Shown in pieces: positions 12,601 through 24,479 of a stretch of 64,000 nucleotides of DNA. Position numbers and translations under genes: made by a program. The notes beneath the pieces were generated by a model, which was not told where the DNA came from, made no database searches, and saw only the letters and a program-made list of their open reading frames with translations. Source of the stretch: Sphagnum magellanicum. Lineage: Eukaryota > Streptophyta > Sphagnopsida > Sphagnales > Sphagnaceae. Numbering within the stretch: the first letter of the stretch is position 1; the number at the start of each line of letters is the position of its first letter. Location: contig CM038918.1 in NCBI GenBank assembly GCA_021904315.1, positions 8,881,349-8,945,348 on the forward strand, given 5' to 3'.

Positions 12601-13365
12601 AAAATTTATTGGTCATTTCAAACTTAAGATATAATATGAAAGAAAAATTAGTCCATAATTGAATTTTGTGAATTGGAGTTTTTTGTAACTTTTTTTTGGG
12701 GTACCTTGATAATGACCACAACCTTCAACTCCCACATGCATGTTTCACACTTTGTTTATTAGCTAAAAAAAAGGGGAATGTGAAATAAGAAAATTGAAAT
12801 CCTAATTAATTACTAGTATTATTCCAATAGTGAAAAAACTACAAGTTCTTTAAATAGATAGAAAGTTCTCAAGCTTTTCTTTCCATAATTTCAATGCAAA
12901 TTTTAATACAAATTTCATGGGTGCCTTTTTTTTCAAACAATGTATTATAAACTCCACTTTAAATTTTCTTGTAAGTGTGGTTTGTTTACATTCCATTCAT
13001 TCACTATTTTTGGGTCATGTTTTTGGATATTAAAATTTTATTTTATAAATTCCATTACAACTTTTGTAGTCATGCATGTGTGCAGCAACAACCCATGTAA
13101 AAATTTTGTCTAGTCACGCATAATGTCTCTAAAAATGATTCAAAAAATCAACTCTAAGCCTAACACCCACCATCATGCATAACCACTACTACAAAAGTGG
13201 GGTGCAGTTTATTAACCTAAATCACTATGGGACCTTAAAATGAAATAAGTTCATTGCATTTTTGTGATTTCACCCTAGTTAAAGTTATTTCACTATAATA
13301 TCACTATGCAAACATCATGTTTCACTACTAGTTGACATAATTCATTATTATAATTTATTGTAAAT
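9241..13365. other. AT-rich gene-free region
   Basis: There is a perfect (GA)n microsatellite at about 9656-9691. A plus-strand ORF at 9696-10124 (142 codons) follows; it is rich in Leu, Ile and Phe from T-rich DNA and matches no family I know. From 10130 to 13365 the sequence is AT-rich with scattered stops in all frames. I see no genes, RNA motifs or transposon ends. Confidence 0.5.
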
Positions 13366-15085
13366 AAGTTTTTTTTATGTTGTTTTAAATATATTATATA
13401 TGTTACTTTATGATATACCTTATAGTGTTTTAAACTATTTTAATTATTTTAACTTATACCTTACGTTATTATAAGTTATTACAGGCTATTATAAATTATT
13501 ATACCCTAAAATATTATACATTATTATACCTTAAGGTATCCTAACTAATTTATTATAGACTTTTAAGTTATTTAAATTAAATTATTCAACTAACTTTATG
13601 TTATACCTTAGGTTATTTTATTTTAAGTTAATATATGTTATTTTAAGTTATATTTTAGGTTATTCAAGGTCATTATACTTTAAGTTATTATAAGTATAAT
13701 AACTTAAAATAATCTAAAATAAAATACAATGAATTAAGGTAAAATAACATAAAACAACCAATAATAACTTATGAAAAATAATTTAGAATAATTTTATAAT
13801 GGAATAACTACCAATAGACTATGATAATGTAACCTATAATATACAACAATAATTTATAATAAAATAATCACTAATAGTCATAATATAACATGGAATAACC
13901 AATAATAATTTACTAATATAATAACTTTCAATAGTCATATTATAATTTATAATAACCACTAATAGCCACCAATAGAATAATCACCAATAGCCATTAATAG
14001 CCACCATGAAAATAACCACAATAACCCTTAATAAAATAACCATCATTAAAATAATCACCAATAGCCATTAATAAAATAACCATCATTAAAATAGTCACTA
14101 ATAGCCATTAATAAAATAACCATCGTTAAAATAGTCACTAATAGCCATTAATAAAATAATTATCATTAAAATAGTCACTAATAGCCATTAATAAAATAAC
14201 CATCATTAAAATAATCACCAATAACCATTAATAAAATCGCCATCATTAAAATACTCACCAATAGCCATTAATAAAATAACTACTAATAGCCACCAATAGA
14301 ATAACCATCAATAACCACCAATAAAATAAACAACAATGGCCTATAATAAAATAACTACTAATAGCCTATGGTAATTTAACCACCAATAGTGATTAATATA
14401 ATACTCATTAATAACCACAAACATTCATCAATAAAATATCCACCAATAGCCATTAATAAAATAACCATAAGTAGCCACTAATATAATATTCATTAATAAC
14501 CATAAACATTCATCAAAATATCCACCAATAGCCATTAATAAAATAACCATAAGTAACCACTAATATAATACTCATTAATAACCACCAATAACCACCAATA
14601 AAATCCAATAAAACACCCACCAATAAAATCTAATAAAATATCCACAAATAGCCATCAATAGAATAGTTACTAGTAACCATCAATAACCACTAATAAAATA
14701 ACCATTAATAGTCACCAATAAACAATTACAATAGCCATAAATAGAATAACAATTAATAACCACCAATAACCCCAATAAAATAACAACCAATATCCACAAG
14801 TAAAGTAACCACCAATAACCATATATTGGAATTGCTTATAATTGCCAAAAATAATCAAGGTGAAATAATCTACAATAAACAAAAATAACTTAAGGTGAAA
14901 TAACCTACAATAGATTAAAATTTTCAATAATAACATAAGATGAAATAACCTATAGCAAAAAACAGCCAATAATAACCTCACATAATCGAAAATAACCTAA
15001 GATGAAATAACTTAAAATAGCCAAAAGTAATTTATAATAATTATAAGTAAGTTACAATGAAATAATTTATAGTAGCCAAAAATAA
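13366..15085. repeat. Large degenerate AT-rich array, mirrored at 13693
   Basis: From 13366 to 13692 the plus strand is a run of TTATTTTAAGTTATA / ACCTTAGGTTAT words. From 13695 onward the same words appear as their reverse complement (AATAACTTAAAATAA, TTAAGGTAAAATAACATAA), then grade into AATAACCACCAATA units until about 15085. The turning point is a perfect 13-bp inverted repeat, 13680-13692 and 13695-13707, with a 2-base centre. The right side is almost free of G on the plus strand. It is an array with no coding potential. Confidence 0.8.
14030..14285. repeat. 40-bp tandem repeat core, about six copies
   Basis: Inside the larger array the unit AATAGCCATTAATAAAATAA followed by CCATCATTAAAATAGTCACT repeats every 40 bp with one to four changes per copy. 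The edges decay into shorter CCAATA and TAATAACC words on both sides, as expected if the 40-mer is a late local amplification within an older array. Confidence 0.85.
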
Positions 15086-17848
15086 GTATATTACTTTTAC
15101 CAATTCAACTATAACTAGTCAATTTTTTTGAATTTTTTTCACTATAATAACAATATTAAAAAATTCTTTAAATTCAACTATAATGAATTAATCTTGACAT
15201 TTGTATAAATGATTATAAATTATTGTAGTTGGTGATTGGTTATTCTTAAGAATGCATGGGATATAAACCCTATTATTTAGCATTAACCCAAAGCCAATTA
15301 CTACCCCAAATGACAATCATTAATTGTGATCCCAATAATGACCACATGTGGATTGGTTAACTAGTGGCATGTATTGAAAATATTTTAATTAATGCTAAAA
15401 TGGTAAAGTATTCATAGTTGACATCCTGTAATAATTCATCAACATCATCAATAGCATTATGATCATCATGACAAATGTTTAATTATCATCCACATGGATG
15501 AAATTCATCCACTACACATCCATAATGTAGTTAATAATGTGGCCAAAAAGTTTCCTTAAGTTATTTTGAGTTATTTTGTAGATATTTTTCTTGAGTTATG
15601 TCCTTAATAATGTATGAATATATGATGTTTCCTTCATACTTTTTGTATATTTAACAGTGGTTTATTGTATGATCTTGCACCATAACCTTGTTTTGTTTTT
15701 TCATTTTTTCATACTTTAGCATAATAAAGGTATGTCTTGCATATTTCGTGTCCTTGTCTTGATTTTATTTTTTTTGGGTTGAAATTAGGCCTATTTTTGT
15801 TATTGTTTGTCTTGGTTTTCTGGAAAATCCCTTTGTTTTGGTAGTTTTCATGTTCATGACAAAAAGTAGTATAATATATTTATGATTGGAGGGATAAGCA
15901 TCTGGTGTGCTAATAATTATGAAACCCAAGGTGGAATCATTAATGTAGGAAAAGGTGTTATTAAACTTTATTCAATAATATTAACCACCTTGTCAATTGT
16001 TTAGATGGATTTCATTGCACATTTAAAATAATTCAACACATAAGATTAAAACATGATATTTTGTTTAATTCATATCATGAAGTTGATAAATGATGAACTT
16101 TAATTATAAAAAATACAAAAGAAATACAAGTAGGAAAAGATCATAATCATTAAATCACTCACATACATATAATACCCTATACAACCAATAACTATTTAAA
16201 CAAGACATCAAGTTCAAAATTTGACATTAGGCTAAGTAACCTTTGATAATTTTGGCTTTATAAAACATGGTTAACTTACATTACATTATCAAAAATTTGA
16301 AGAATATGAAATTTATACTTGTTGAATCAATTAAAATTACAAAAGTTCCCAATGAATTAGTTGACAATTGATGAAATGAAAAGGTTTCAAACATTAATTA
16401 AACATGATTAACCATACATATCCTTAAACACTTTAGAGGAACACATTCAATTGTGCAATCATTGAATATTGATCCTTACAACAAAACCATGATAATATAA
16501 TGATTTATAAATTTCAAGTATTTCATACCAAAACCCTATGGCTAAGGGAAAAAAAAATTTGGATTAATCCAAGGTTATATAGTGTCAATCATAGAATTTC
16601 ATAATTAAATAATAGTGGTATTAAAGTGTTTTAAGGATAAATAATTGTATAAAGGTGAAGACCTTATCTTTTTTTAATGTAAAAAAATGTAATTTTTTTT
16701 TTTAAATCTTTAACATATGTGAAAACAATGCAAGAATAATGATGAAAATAATGGAGGTTTTATGAATTTGATAATCATTCTTATAAATATAAACTTCAGC
16801 TTTACATTATAGCATATTACTAATGATGATCAATTGATGAAAAAAAAATTGATTTTGTGGAAATTAATTTCCATTCAAATGAAAATATTGAATGCACCTA
16901 TAATTGAATTTTGAATTTTGAATTGAATTGGATGGCTTAATTGAATTCCAATTAAAATCAATTTTACAATTAATTTAAGATTGAATTGAATGGAATTTTA
17001 ATTCAATTGAAAAGAAATGGATGCAAATTGGTGGAAAACAAGGTGTTAATTTTTTAAGAAAAAAGACAAGTCCAAAAATAAACCTTTCCATGTCTTCTTA
17101 TTTGATAATGGGTTAAATAGATTTTGAATTGGAATGAGGTAGGACAAAATACCATTGAGCCAATAGTTATCCTACATAAACAAGCTCCAATAAATCATCA
17201 TCATTTAGGAATTTTATAATTATTTGTAAAAACATTATGAATATAAATTGTAATAATTAAATTTATTTTAATATTTTAAGTTTATAATCATTTAACTTCA
17301 CTTTGAGAAGGAAGTTTTCAAAGGGTATGTGAAAAAGAACAAAAAATAATGATAAGGAAATGGAAGTTTTGAAAAGGTATGTGAAAAATAAATGTGCTTT
17401 TTATATCCATGTTGGTTGGTAGGGGAATTGAATGAAGTAGTTGTGTTTAGAAGATTCATTCTTAAGCACACAAAATCATATCACAAATGGTCTGAAGTCA
17501 AACTCTAGATAAATCCAAAGAATAATACATTTCAATGGAACTCACATAAAATGCATTTTGAAATTCAATAAATTGGTCGCAATTGATAAACATAAAAAAA
17601 TTCAATGTTTTATCATTCATATGACATTTATTCCAAAGTGCAATAGTGCCATGAATGTTTTGTGTGATTTGAAAATTAAGTTAAAATATGTATATTTTCT
17701 TTCCTTGGCACACACCATTTATAAATTTTATTTTTTTCTTGTAGCCCTACTTCATATTTAAACATTTGATTTTATTAATTGTTGATAAGAGGATGATGGT
17801 TGTGGAGTTGCACATGTTTATTGCATATTTGATCTAAAAAAAGGAAGG

Positions 17849-17850
<2 letters not shown>
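15086..17850. other. AT-rich gene-free region
   Basis: No ORF above 60 codons except 17558-17761, which has no recognisable motif. Several stretches near 16850-17020 repeat the words TTGAATT and AATTGAAT in both orientations. No gene or mobile-element end can be supported. Confidence 0.5.

Positions 17851-17879
<29 letters not shown>
17851..17879. repeat. Poly(T) tract, 29 bp
   Basis: An uninterrupted T run directly precedes the left copy of the duplicated 333-bp segment. It could be the reverse complement of a retroposon poly(A) tail, but no retroposon body is recognisable next to it. Confidence 0.9.
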
Positions 17880-17880
17880 G

Positions 17881-18212
17881 GGTTATTTTTCCTTTTTGTG
17901 TTATTTTGCAATACAAGGCTAATAATATTGGAATGATTTAATAGTGGGGTGTCTTGGTTGGGTCAAAACATGATTGAAATACCCTATTGAGAACACCAAT
18001 AATTCACTCCTAAGGATTCAAATTCACAATTTTCTTCACTTTTCCAATTACATGTCTTAAATTTCCCCTTTTCTTTTCATGTCAAATGAAATAATTTTGT
18101 TTCAAATTTTATATAGACATCTAAAATATCCATTTTTTTCACTTATGAAAGTAAGAATAATAAAATTTATCCAATGTGGGCCATGTTCTATTAATGGCTC
18201 AAAATTCTAAGA
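17881..18212. repeat. Left copy of a 333-bp direct repeat
   Basis: Nearly identical to 19041-19373. Both copies begin GGTTATT.TTCCTTTTTGTG and end with TTAATGGC.CAAAATTC.AAGA. Only scattered substitutions separate them. The left copy stops exactly where the solo LTR begins at 18213. The right copy continues into unrelated sequence. Confidence 0.9.
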
Positions 18213-19034
18213 TGTCGCAACCCTATTTTGAAGGAGTGTGAGAATGAAACTCACACTCTCGAAATTGGGACTTGGGAGTCCTCTGGGAGTCCTGAAACTT
18301 CAGAGTTCGATTGCAAGGGTCAAAACACCTCTCATTGAAGTGTTCTTTATATCATTGCAAAGTTATTGAAATGTAGATGTCAAAAATGGCCTCGCATGGG
18401 CCATTTGGACATCTACAACACAAGTTATGGCAAAAACAAGGGTCGGAAGTCAAACTGGCAGTTTGACTCCTTACCACTAAAAGGCAGGAATCCACCTGAC
18501 CCTGGTGCGTGTAGGTTAAATGCGATACACCGTTGGAAAGCTCTTGAGGAAAACTACAAGTTTACTTTAAACCTCATCCCAATCAGAAGTCTAAGCAAAG
18601 AGTTATGACTTCGCAAAGTCCTGGGAGTCCAAACCGGGACAATTTTAAGACTCCTCCTTGGGAGTCTCGAAACAAAAAGCCATTCGGATGTGGGTGCGGC
18701 GGAGAGGCACATAATATATTGTATGGGGGAAGGTGATGGCTTCCCCCTGAATCCAGGCCATGGTGAGTCATGTGAGTCCGGAGTTGCCTGTGGCTTGTCC
18801 TAGCACCAAGGGTGTTCTAGAAAGTGATCTAACCAATTTGTTGGTTGGTTTGATGTAGGTTTGAGTAAGTAAGTAAATCTTGTCACTCTTTTTAGTCCTA
18901 TCTCGGAGCTTCAACACGCCCCTCTACCCCTTCTAGTGTTGAGAGTTGGGAGCGTGTTGAGAGTTTTTCACAATTCTGCTATTTGAGTAACTTAGACCCA
19001 CCTTGGGTCTATTAGAGAACTTGGGAGCACATCA
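18213..19034 (+). mobile_element. Solo LTR, family with TGTCGCAACC...CATCA ends (copy 1)
   Basis: It starts TGTCGCAACC and ends TTGGGAGCACATCA, the TG...CA ends of a plant LTR. It aligns along its whole length, in opposite orientation, with the LTR at 25384-26254. No gag or pol sequence is attached, so it is a solo LTR, 822 bp. The five bases on the left (TAAGA) and right (TGTTT) do not match, so there is no target-site duplication. Instead it sits between the two 333-bp direct repeats. Internal hairpins at 18234-18258 (GAGTGTGAG / CTCACACTC) and 18449-18467 (GTCAAACT / AGTTTGAC) are shared in structure with copy 2. Several GGGAGTC / GACTCC words occur in both orientations. Confidence 0.85.
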
Positions 19035-19040
19035 TGTTTT

Positions 19041-19373
19041 GGTTATTCTTCCTTTTTGTGTTATTTTGCAATACAAGGCTAATAATATTGGAATGATTTA
19101 ATAGTGGGGTGTTTTGGTTGGGTCAAAACATGATTAGAATACCTTATTGAAAACACCAAGGATTCACTCCTAAGGATTCGAATTCACCTTTTTATTCACT
19201 TTTCCAATGACATGTCTTATATTTTCCCCTTTTCTTTTCATGTCAAATGAAATAATTTTGTTTCAAATTTTATATAGACATCTAAAATATCTATTTTTTT
19301 CACTTATGAAAGTAAGAATAATAAAATTTATCCAATGTGGGCCATGTTCTATTAATGGCCCAAAATTCCAAGA
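19041..19373. repeat. Right copy of the 333-bp direct repeat
   Basis: Partner of 17881-18212, in the same orientation, 1160 bp away. It begins six bases after the solo LTR end. Small ORFs in it (19207-19521) are not recognisable. Confidence 0.9.
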
Positions 19374-21600
19374 AATTTCACTTTTTGAAATTTTTTACAT
19401 TGTATTAGGGCACTTGGTTTTATCACACTTAATACCTAAGGTGTTTGTGGTAAAAATCTTGGGCCAAAAAAAATTGTTTAAACATTCCTTATGGGTCCTT
19501 AAATTGTTTTTCAAGACTTGATAGGAATCTTAAAACTTGTTCAAATTTGACATGTTATGCATAGAATAATACCTTAATAATGTATTTATCTATGAAAAAA
19601 AATCAAATTTTTAATATGAATGTGCCATTAAGTTACAACATGTTTTAAATGAGGGGGTCCATTAGATACAAAAGAATATGGTTTTTTTTGGTACCCCAAC
19701 CATATTTTGATTGGGTTGTGTCATGTGATAAACAAAAAAAACCAATGAAAAGAATGCCAAACTAAAGCAACACCCATTAACATAGGCCTATTTTTTATGA
19801 TCCTCATGAACCCAATCAATCACATGATAAGAAACTAACCCCTAATCCTAACCAACATCACCCTTATCATAATTTACACAACTTAAAACCTCGCCTTTTA
19901 ACTTGTGTGAATGTGCAACAATATCCACATTAATGTAAACATGATAAAAAAACCTAACCTTATAACCCTTGTACAAACATGACAACACCCACCCTAGTGT
20001 AAGCATCACCCAAAATTAAACCCAAATATCAATGTGTGGCAAAACTAATGCATGTTTTGCCCTTGATGCAATATCTTTCTTTTGAGGGCAAGACCTAACA
20101 AACAATTGACATACTCCTTCAATTTCGATTTTTTTATTGAACCTAATTGACCCATTCAATTTTTTGATACAAAATAAATGGGCATATTCAAAATCAAGGT
20201 ACCCAAAATGATGGTTTAATGAAAAAACGACTACAAATGACTATTTTGAATTTTTATTACATTTATTATTTCATGATTATAGCGGATTGGTATATGACTA
20301 TAACTATAATGATGTCATGTTAATGGAATTAAAAAATCGAAGAATAATTGGATATAATATAAATGTCCTTTTGAGTCATTTTAAATAATTTGAGTCCTTG
20401 TTTTAACTAGAATTCTCATCTTAAAGGAATCAAAAGGAATGTATTAAACAATGTAATTTACTTCAATTTTCTTTCATGGATAAGTAATGCATACATTATG
20501 TTTGGCAATGTTCATATAATGCATTTGATTAAATAATATATAATACAAAAATTTTGAAGGCTACAAAATCCATTATGAAAAAACAACAAGGAAATGAATT
20601 TTTTTTTCCCCATTTGATTGATTTTTTGTATTCATTAAGCTTAAATTTTGTGGCCCCAAGTGTCAAAAAAATGTGCAGGAAATTTTCATGTAAAAAAACA
20701 TGTTAAGTTGTATATAAAAGCCCATGTATTCTTTTCTACATTTATACTTGTTTACCAAAATATATATGCATAATTACATATGCATGTGAAAAATCATTAG
20801 CACCATGAAAAATTATCATAATTTGAATTATTCAATATCTTTCACTTAAGTTTATTCCATTTAAATTCTATATTTGAAAGATAGCACAAACAAAGTCCTT
20901 AAGTCTTGTGTCCAAAAATGGGTATCCTGATTGTGAATATGCCCAAATAATATGTTTAATCACTTAATTTTGGTCCATGTTTCTTGACCCATTCAATTGT
21001 TTAATTAGAATCAACAATGCATTCAATCACTCAATATTGATATGTGTTTCCTAAATTTAATGGACCTATTCAATCATTTTTGTTGGGTATGTTTCTTGAG
21101 AAGCCTCATTGACTCATCTGGTCATGAACCCATCAATCATTTATGAGAAATAGTAATTGTTAAAGGTTGAAAATTTGAACTTTTTCAAGTTCAGTAGTGA
21201 GTTGACTACTAATTTTTAAAAATATAGGTTAATATTAGGAGAATTTCTTGCATAGAGACATTTTGAAGAATCACTAGAAGTTTGATGAAGGTATTGGTCG
21301 ATCTTAAGGCCAACATTGCCCCTATTGGAACCATTTTGATAATTCTTCAAAAATAAACATCACTAATTTTCATTTAGTATTAAGGTTTAGATTCTTGGAT
21401 AGAATCGTCTTTTATTTCATTTAAAAAAATGTTATAGGGAAACTTACCACTTGAAGTTTTTAAGTGTGCTTTAAATATATTTCGTAATTTTATCCAAAAA
21501 AAATCAAACAAAAAATACAAGCAATTAAAAGAAAAATAAATAAAATCTACAAACAAAAAAAAAACAATTACTGTTTATTGTTCACTATTTATTATTTGCA
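19374..21600. other. AT-rich gene-free region
   Basis: Stops in all frames, many homopolymer A and T runs. A short C-rich patch near 19800-20000 (ACCCCTAATCCTAACC and similar) has no repeat period. No genes seen. Confidence 0.5.
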
Positions 21601-21719
21601 ATTTTACGTCCGTTTGGGACCAGAAAGTCCACTAAATGAAAGGTAGATCATGGAGGACAAATTGTCTTATGGTATTGGCAGCATGCCACAAACTTGGCCA
21701 TGGCGACCATGTTCGTAAT

Positions 21720-22013
21720 CTACATGAGTTCAGTAAGAGTGTTCGTGTGGGTGAGGGGCATGGTCGAACAAAAGCGTTCCCTAACTTTGTACGTATTTGG
21801 ACAGATAAGGAACAAGTGTTTTTCATCCTCTACCTTCCCCAAGTTGTAGCCTCGACAAAACCTTTCTGCGTATGGCACACCTTTCCACGCACCTAACACT
21901 GCCTCAAACTGTGTGTTGCCACATTGAAACCGGGCTAGAGTTTTCCGCAGCTGAACACAATTGATGTCACACAAGTAGCTTTCATTTTCGTACGACATAC
22001 CTTTGAAGAGCAA
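21720..22013 (-). pseudogene. LINE C-terminal zinc-knuckle region
   Basis: The 97-codon frame contains ARFQCGNTQF, then VPYAERFCRGYNLGKVEDEK and HLFLICPNTYKVRERF. The pattern C...C...VEDE.H....C......R is the domain typical behind the reverse transcriptase of many LINEs. It marks the 3' part of the element; the piece itself keeps an open frame. Confidence 0.7.
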
Positions 22014-22659
22014 ATATTTTGTCTACACGCTGGTCCTAATCTCGCAATTGGTAAAGAGCTTTTCAATGAAAGCTAGCTGCATATTATCCTTCACCTTTTT
22101 TACATTCAACATTGTGTGGGGAAAACCTAGAGGGGGTGGGGGCCTAGCCTCCTGGTTGATCGGGCCTCTCATCGTAAATTTAGCACCAACCAGCTGCATT
22201 AGTTATAGCATGGCTAACTCAACCATCTGAACTCCCATTCGTACGTTATGTGTGTTGCACCAAAGTACTCGGCTCTTTGCCCAACCTCTTACCCTTGTTA
22301 GATAGGTCGGATGTATGTGCGTTGTCTCGGGAACTATTCCCAATGGCAGTTGAACAGTCCCCGCTTGGAGCGCATGGGTTGCTGCAAGCTAAAGCACTGT
22401 TTCCAACGAAGATTGAACTGGAGGTTGAAAACTTGCCACCTTTTGGGGTTGATTCTGGAGTAGCCATTTTTTCACGGATCCAGCCCAACATTTCTTTCCC
22501 ACAACAAACATAGTGAGTTGGGCTTCCCATGCCTTTCCTAAGATGCGGTCTTTAGTGACTGTGCTCACATGGTTATAGTACAGTAACGCCTGTCCCCATG
22601 CAAAGTGTTCAAAGGGGAATTTGCCAAATTCTACCAGCATGATGGACGTGTTGGTTATT

Positions 22660-23990
22660 TTTCACACCCTGAGTAGGGATTTGAGGAACCCTCGGTACAC
22701 TACTTCGATAGCCTTGGAGTCCACCCAAACCTCACAGGTGTAGCTTGTTATGGAATGCACCAACGTGTTGAAGAGGTCAAAGTGTAGTTTAACATCCGTA
22801 ATACGTAGTTCTGCACAATGGCGGTTTAGTGCAAATAACAAACACTTACTAACAGCTACTAGATGTTCCATTGCACTATCTAGGTTTGGGGTGGTTTCGA
22901 GCAAGATCCCCAAGTATTTGAAGGTCTGCACACATTTAATAACATCACCTTCAAACAAATATTTTTGGCATGGGTTAGCAGAATTAAACACCATGACTTT
23001 TGTTTTTTTCACGTTCATTGTAAGTCCACGTTTAACACAGAACTCCTGGAGTGCCTCTAATTGTTATTGTAGTCTCGCCTCTAACTTCGACATTAGAGAG
23101 AGGACATGTGCAAAAAACAACAGCCATACATGCACGTCTGTTGGGGCTGGTGCATCGCATTTTCTGCCATCCAAGCGCCCTTTTAGGGCATCCAAATATA
23201 GCCCAAATAGTAGGGGGCTAAGAGGACAACCTTACTTCACACCTTGTTGGCACTTGAAGTTGGAGGTGACACCCTTGCTTGGGTGGTTGATGCATATGGT
23301 ATCATTGGCATACATCGCCTGTAGGCATCGCAAGAAGCATCCCTCCACCCTGAGGCCAACTAACACTTGTCACAACATTTCACGCGGCACAATATCAAAC
23401 GCCTTTTTGAAGTCCACAAAACATCAATAGAGTGGTTTCTTTTTTTATCTTGTTCTATTCTATTGGAGTTCACAATATGAAGAGTTGGTTAGTAGTGTGG
23501 TAATCTTTGCGAAACCCAACTTGACCTTTGGCACGTAGTCCATGTTGTTCAACCCACTTGTTCAACCTTTTGTCAAGGATCATAGCGAACAAATTTGTTA
23601 GGATAGGCCCAATCGTTATCGACCTGTAGTTGTCAAATTTAGAGGCATCGCCCCCTTTAAAGAGTGCGTAGACCACCCCAGTGGAAAGGTCTTCTAGAAA
23701 GCCTTCCGCTAAAAAACAGTTGAACATTGTCAATAGTGGCATGTGTAATAACTTTTTCGCATCCAAAATGAACTCAATTTCCATACCATCCAAACTAATA
23801 GCCTTGTTCTTTTGTAACTTTTTTAGTGCCTAAAGTAACTCGACAAGTGTGATATCTATGTTTAGGGTGTGGCAAGGTGGAGGTTTGGTCCCCTGAGCTG
23901 AGTGATCAGTTCACAACTGTATGGGTGGCGGAGACTGGCCAACTAGCCCATGGAAGCCTTCCAAAAGCGTAGCTGCACTGATCTTGTCCA
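22660..23990 (-). pseudogene. LINE reverse transcriptase remnant
   Basis: The clearest segment is 23793-23470 on the minus strand: LSTGVVYALFKGGDASKFDN, then YRSITIGPILTNLFAMILDK and HGLRAKGQVGFRKDYHTTNQ. These are the conserved RT blocks with KxGD, NYRPI and QxGFR. The C-terminal RT part is at 23018-22662 (MNVKKTKVMVFNS, then FKYLGILL). Between them, where the (F/Y)ADD catalytic box should lie (about 23105-23140), I read DVHVWLLFFAHV, so the two aspartates are lost. With this and the frameshifts the enzyme must be dead. Confidence 0.85.
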
Positions 23991-24479
23991 CAACGAATGC
24001 CCTTGGCCGATATTTTTTCCAGAACGAAAGTGCATCCACCTCAGCAAGTGCACACATATGTTGAACTTTTACAATTTCCCACAAATCTTTTTAAAAAAAA
24101 AATACAATTTTAAGTTTACTTTCTTGATGTTTATCGGCATGTGAGTCGAGGTTGGCTTTTAGCCATAGCTTCAGCTCACGTTTCGCTATACGGTAATTAG
24201 AGTCAAACTAGGGTTTATGGCGGTGTTTCTTTCTGCAGTTCCCTCCCGATGGCTTGTTTCCAAAAGTAGATTTTGTTGCAGCACCCATGCATTGTTGTAG
24301 TAGGTCAATTAACAAATCTACCCCCAAATGCCTAATCGAATCAACAACCCACATGTTTCCAAGACTCACTGGTAGGGCAAGTTGATATTCTTCAACTTTT
24401 GATTTATCATATTTGAACTTAGGTGAGAATTTTTTTGTTACAATTGTATGTTGTGGTTTAACAAAGTTGTAATCGATGT

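Noticed and set aside
14030..14285. Regular repeats as a possible CRISPR array
   Set aside because: Units are contiguous with no unique spacers, in plant nuclear DNA.
18213..19034. Plus ORF at 18366-18608 as a gene
   Set aside because: Part of solo LTR copy 1; the matching part of copy 2 is not open in that frame.
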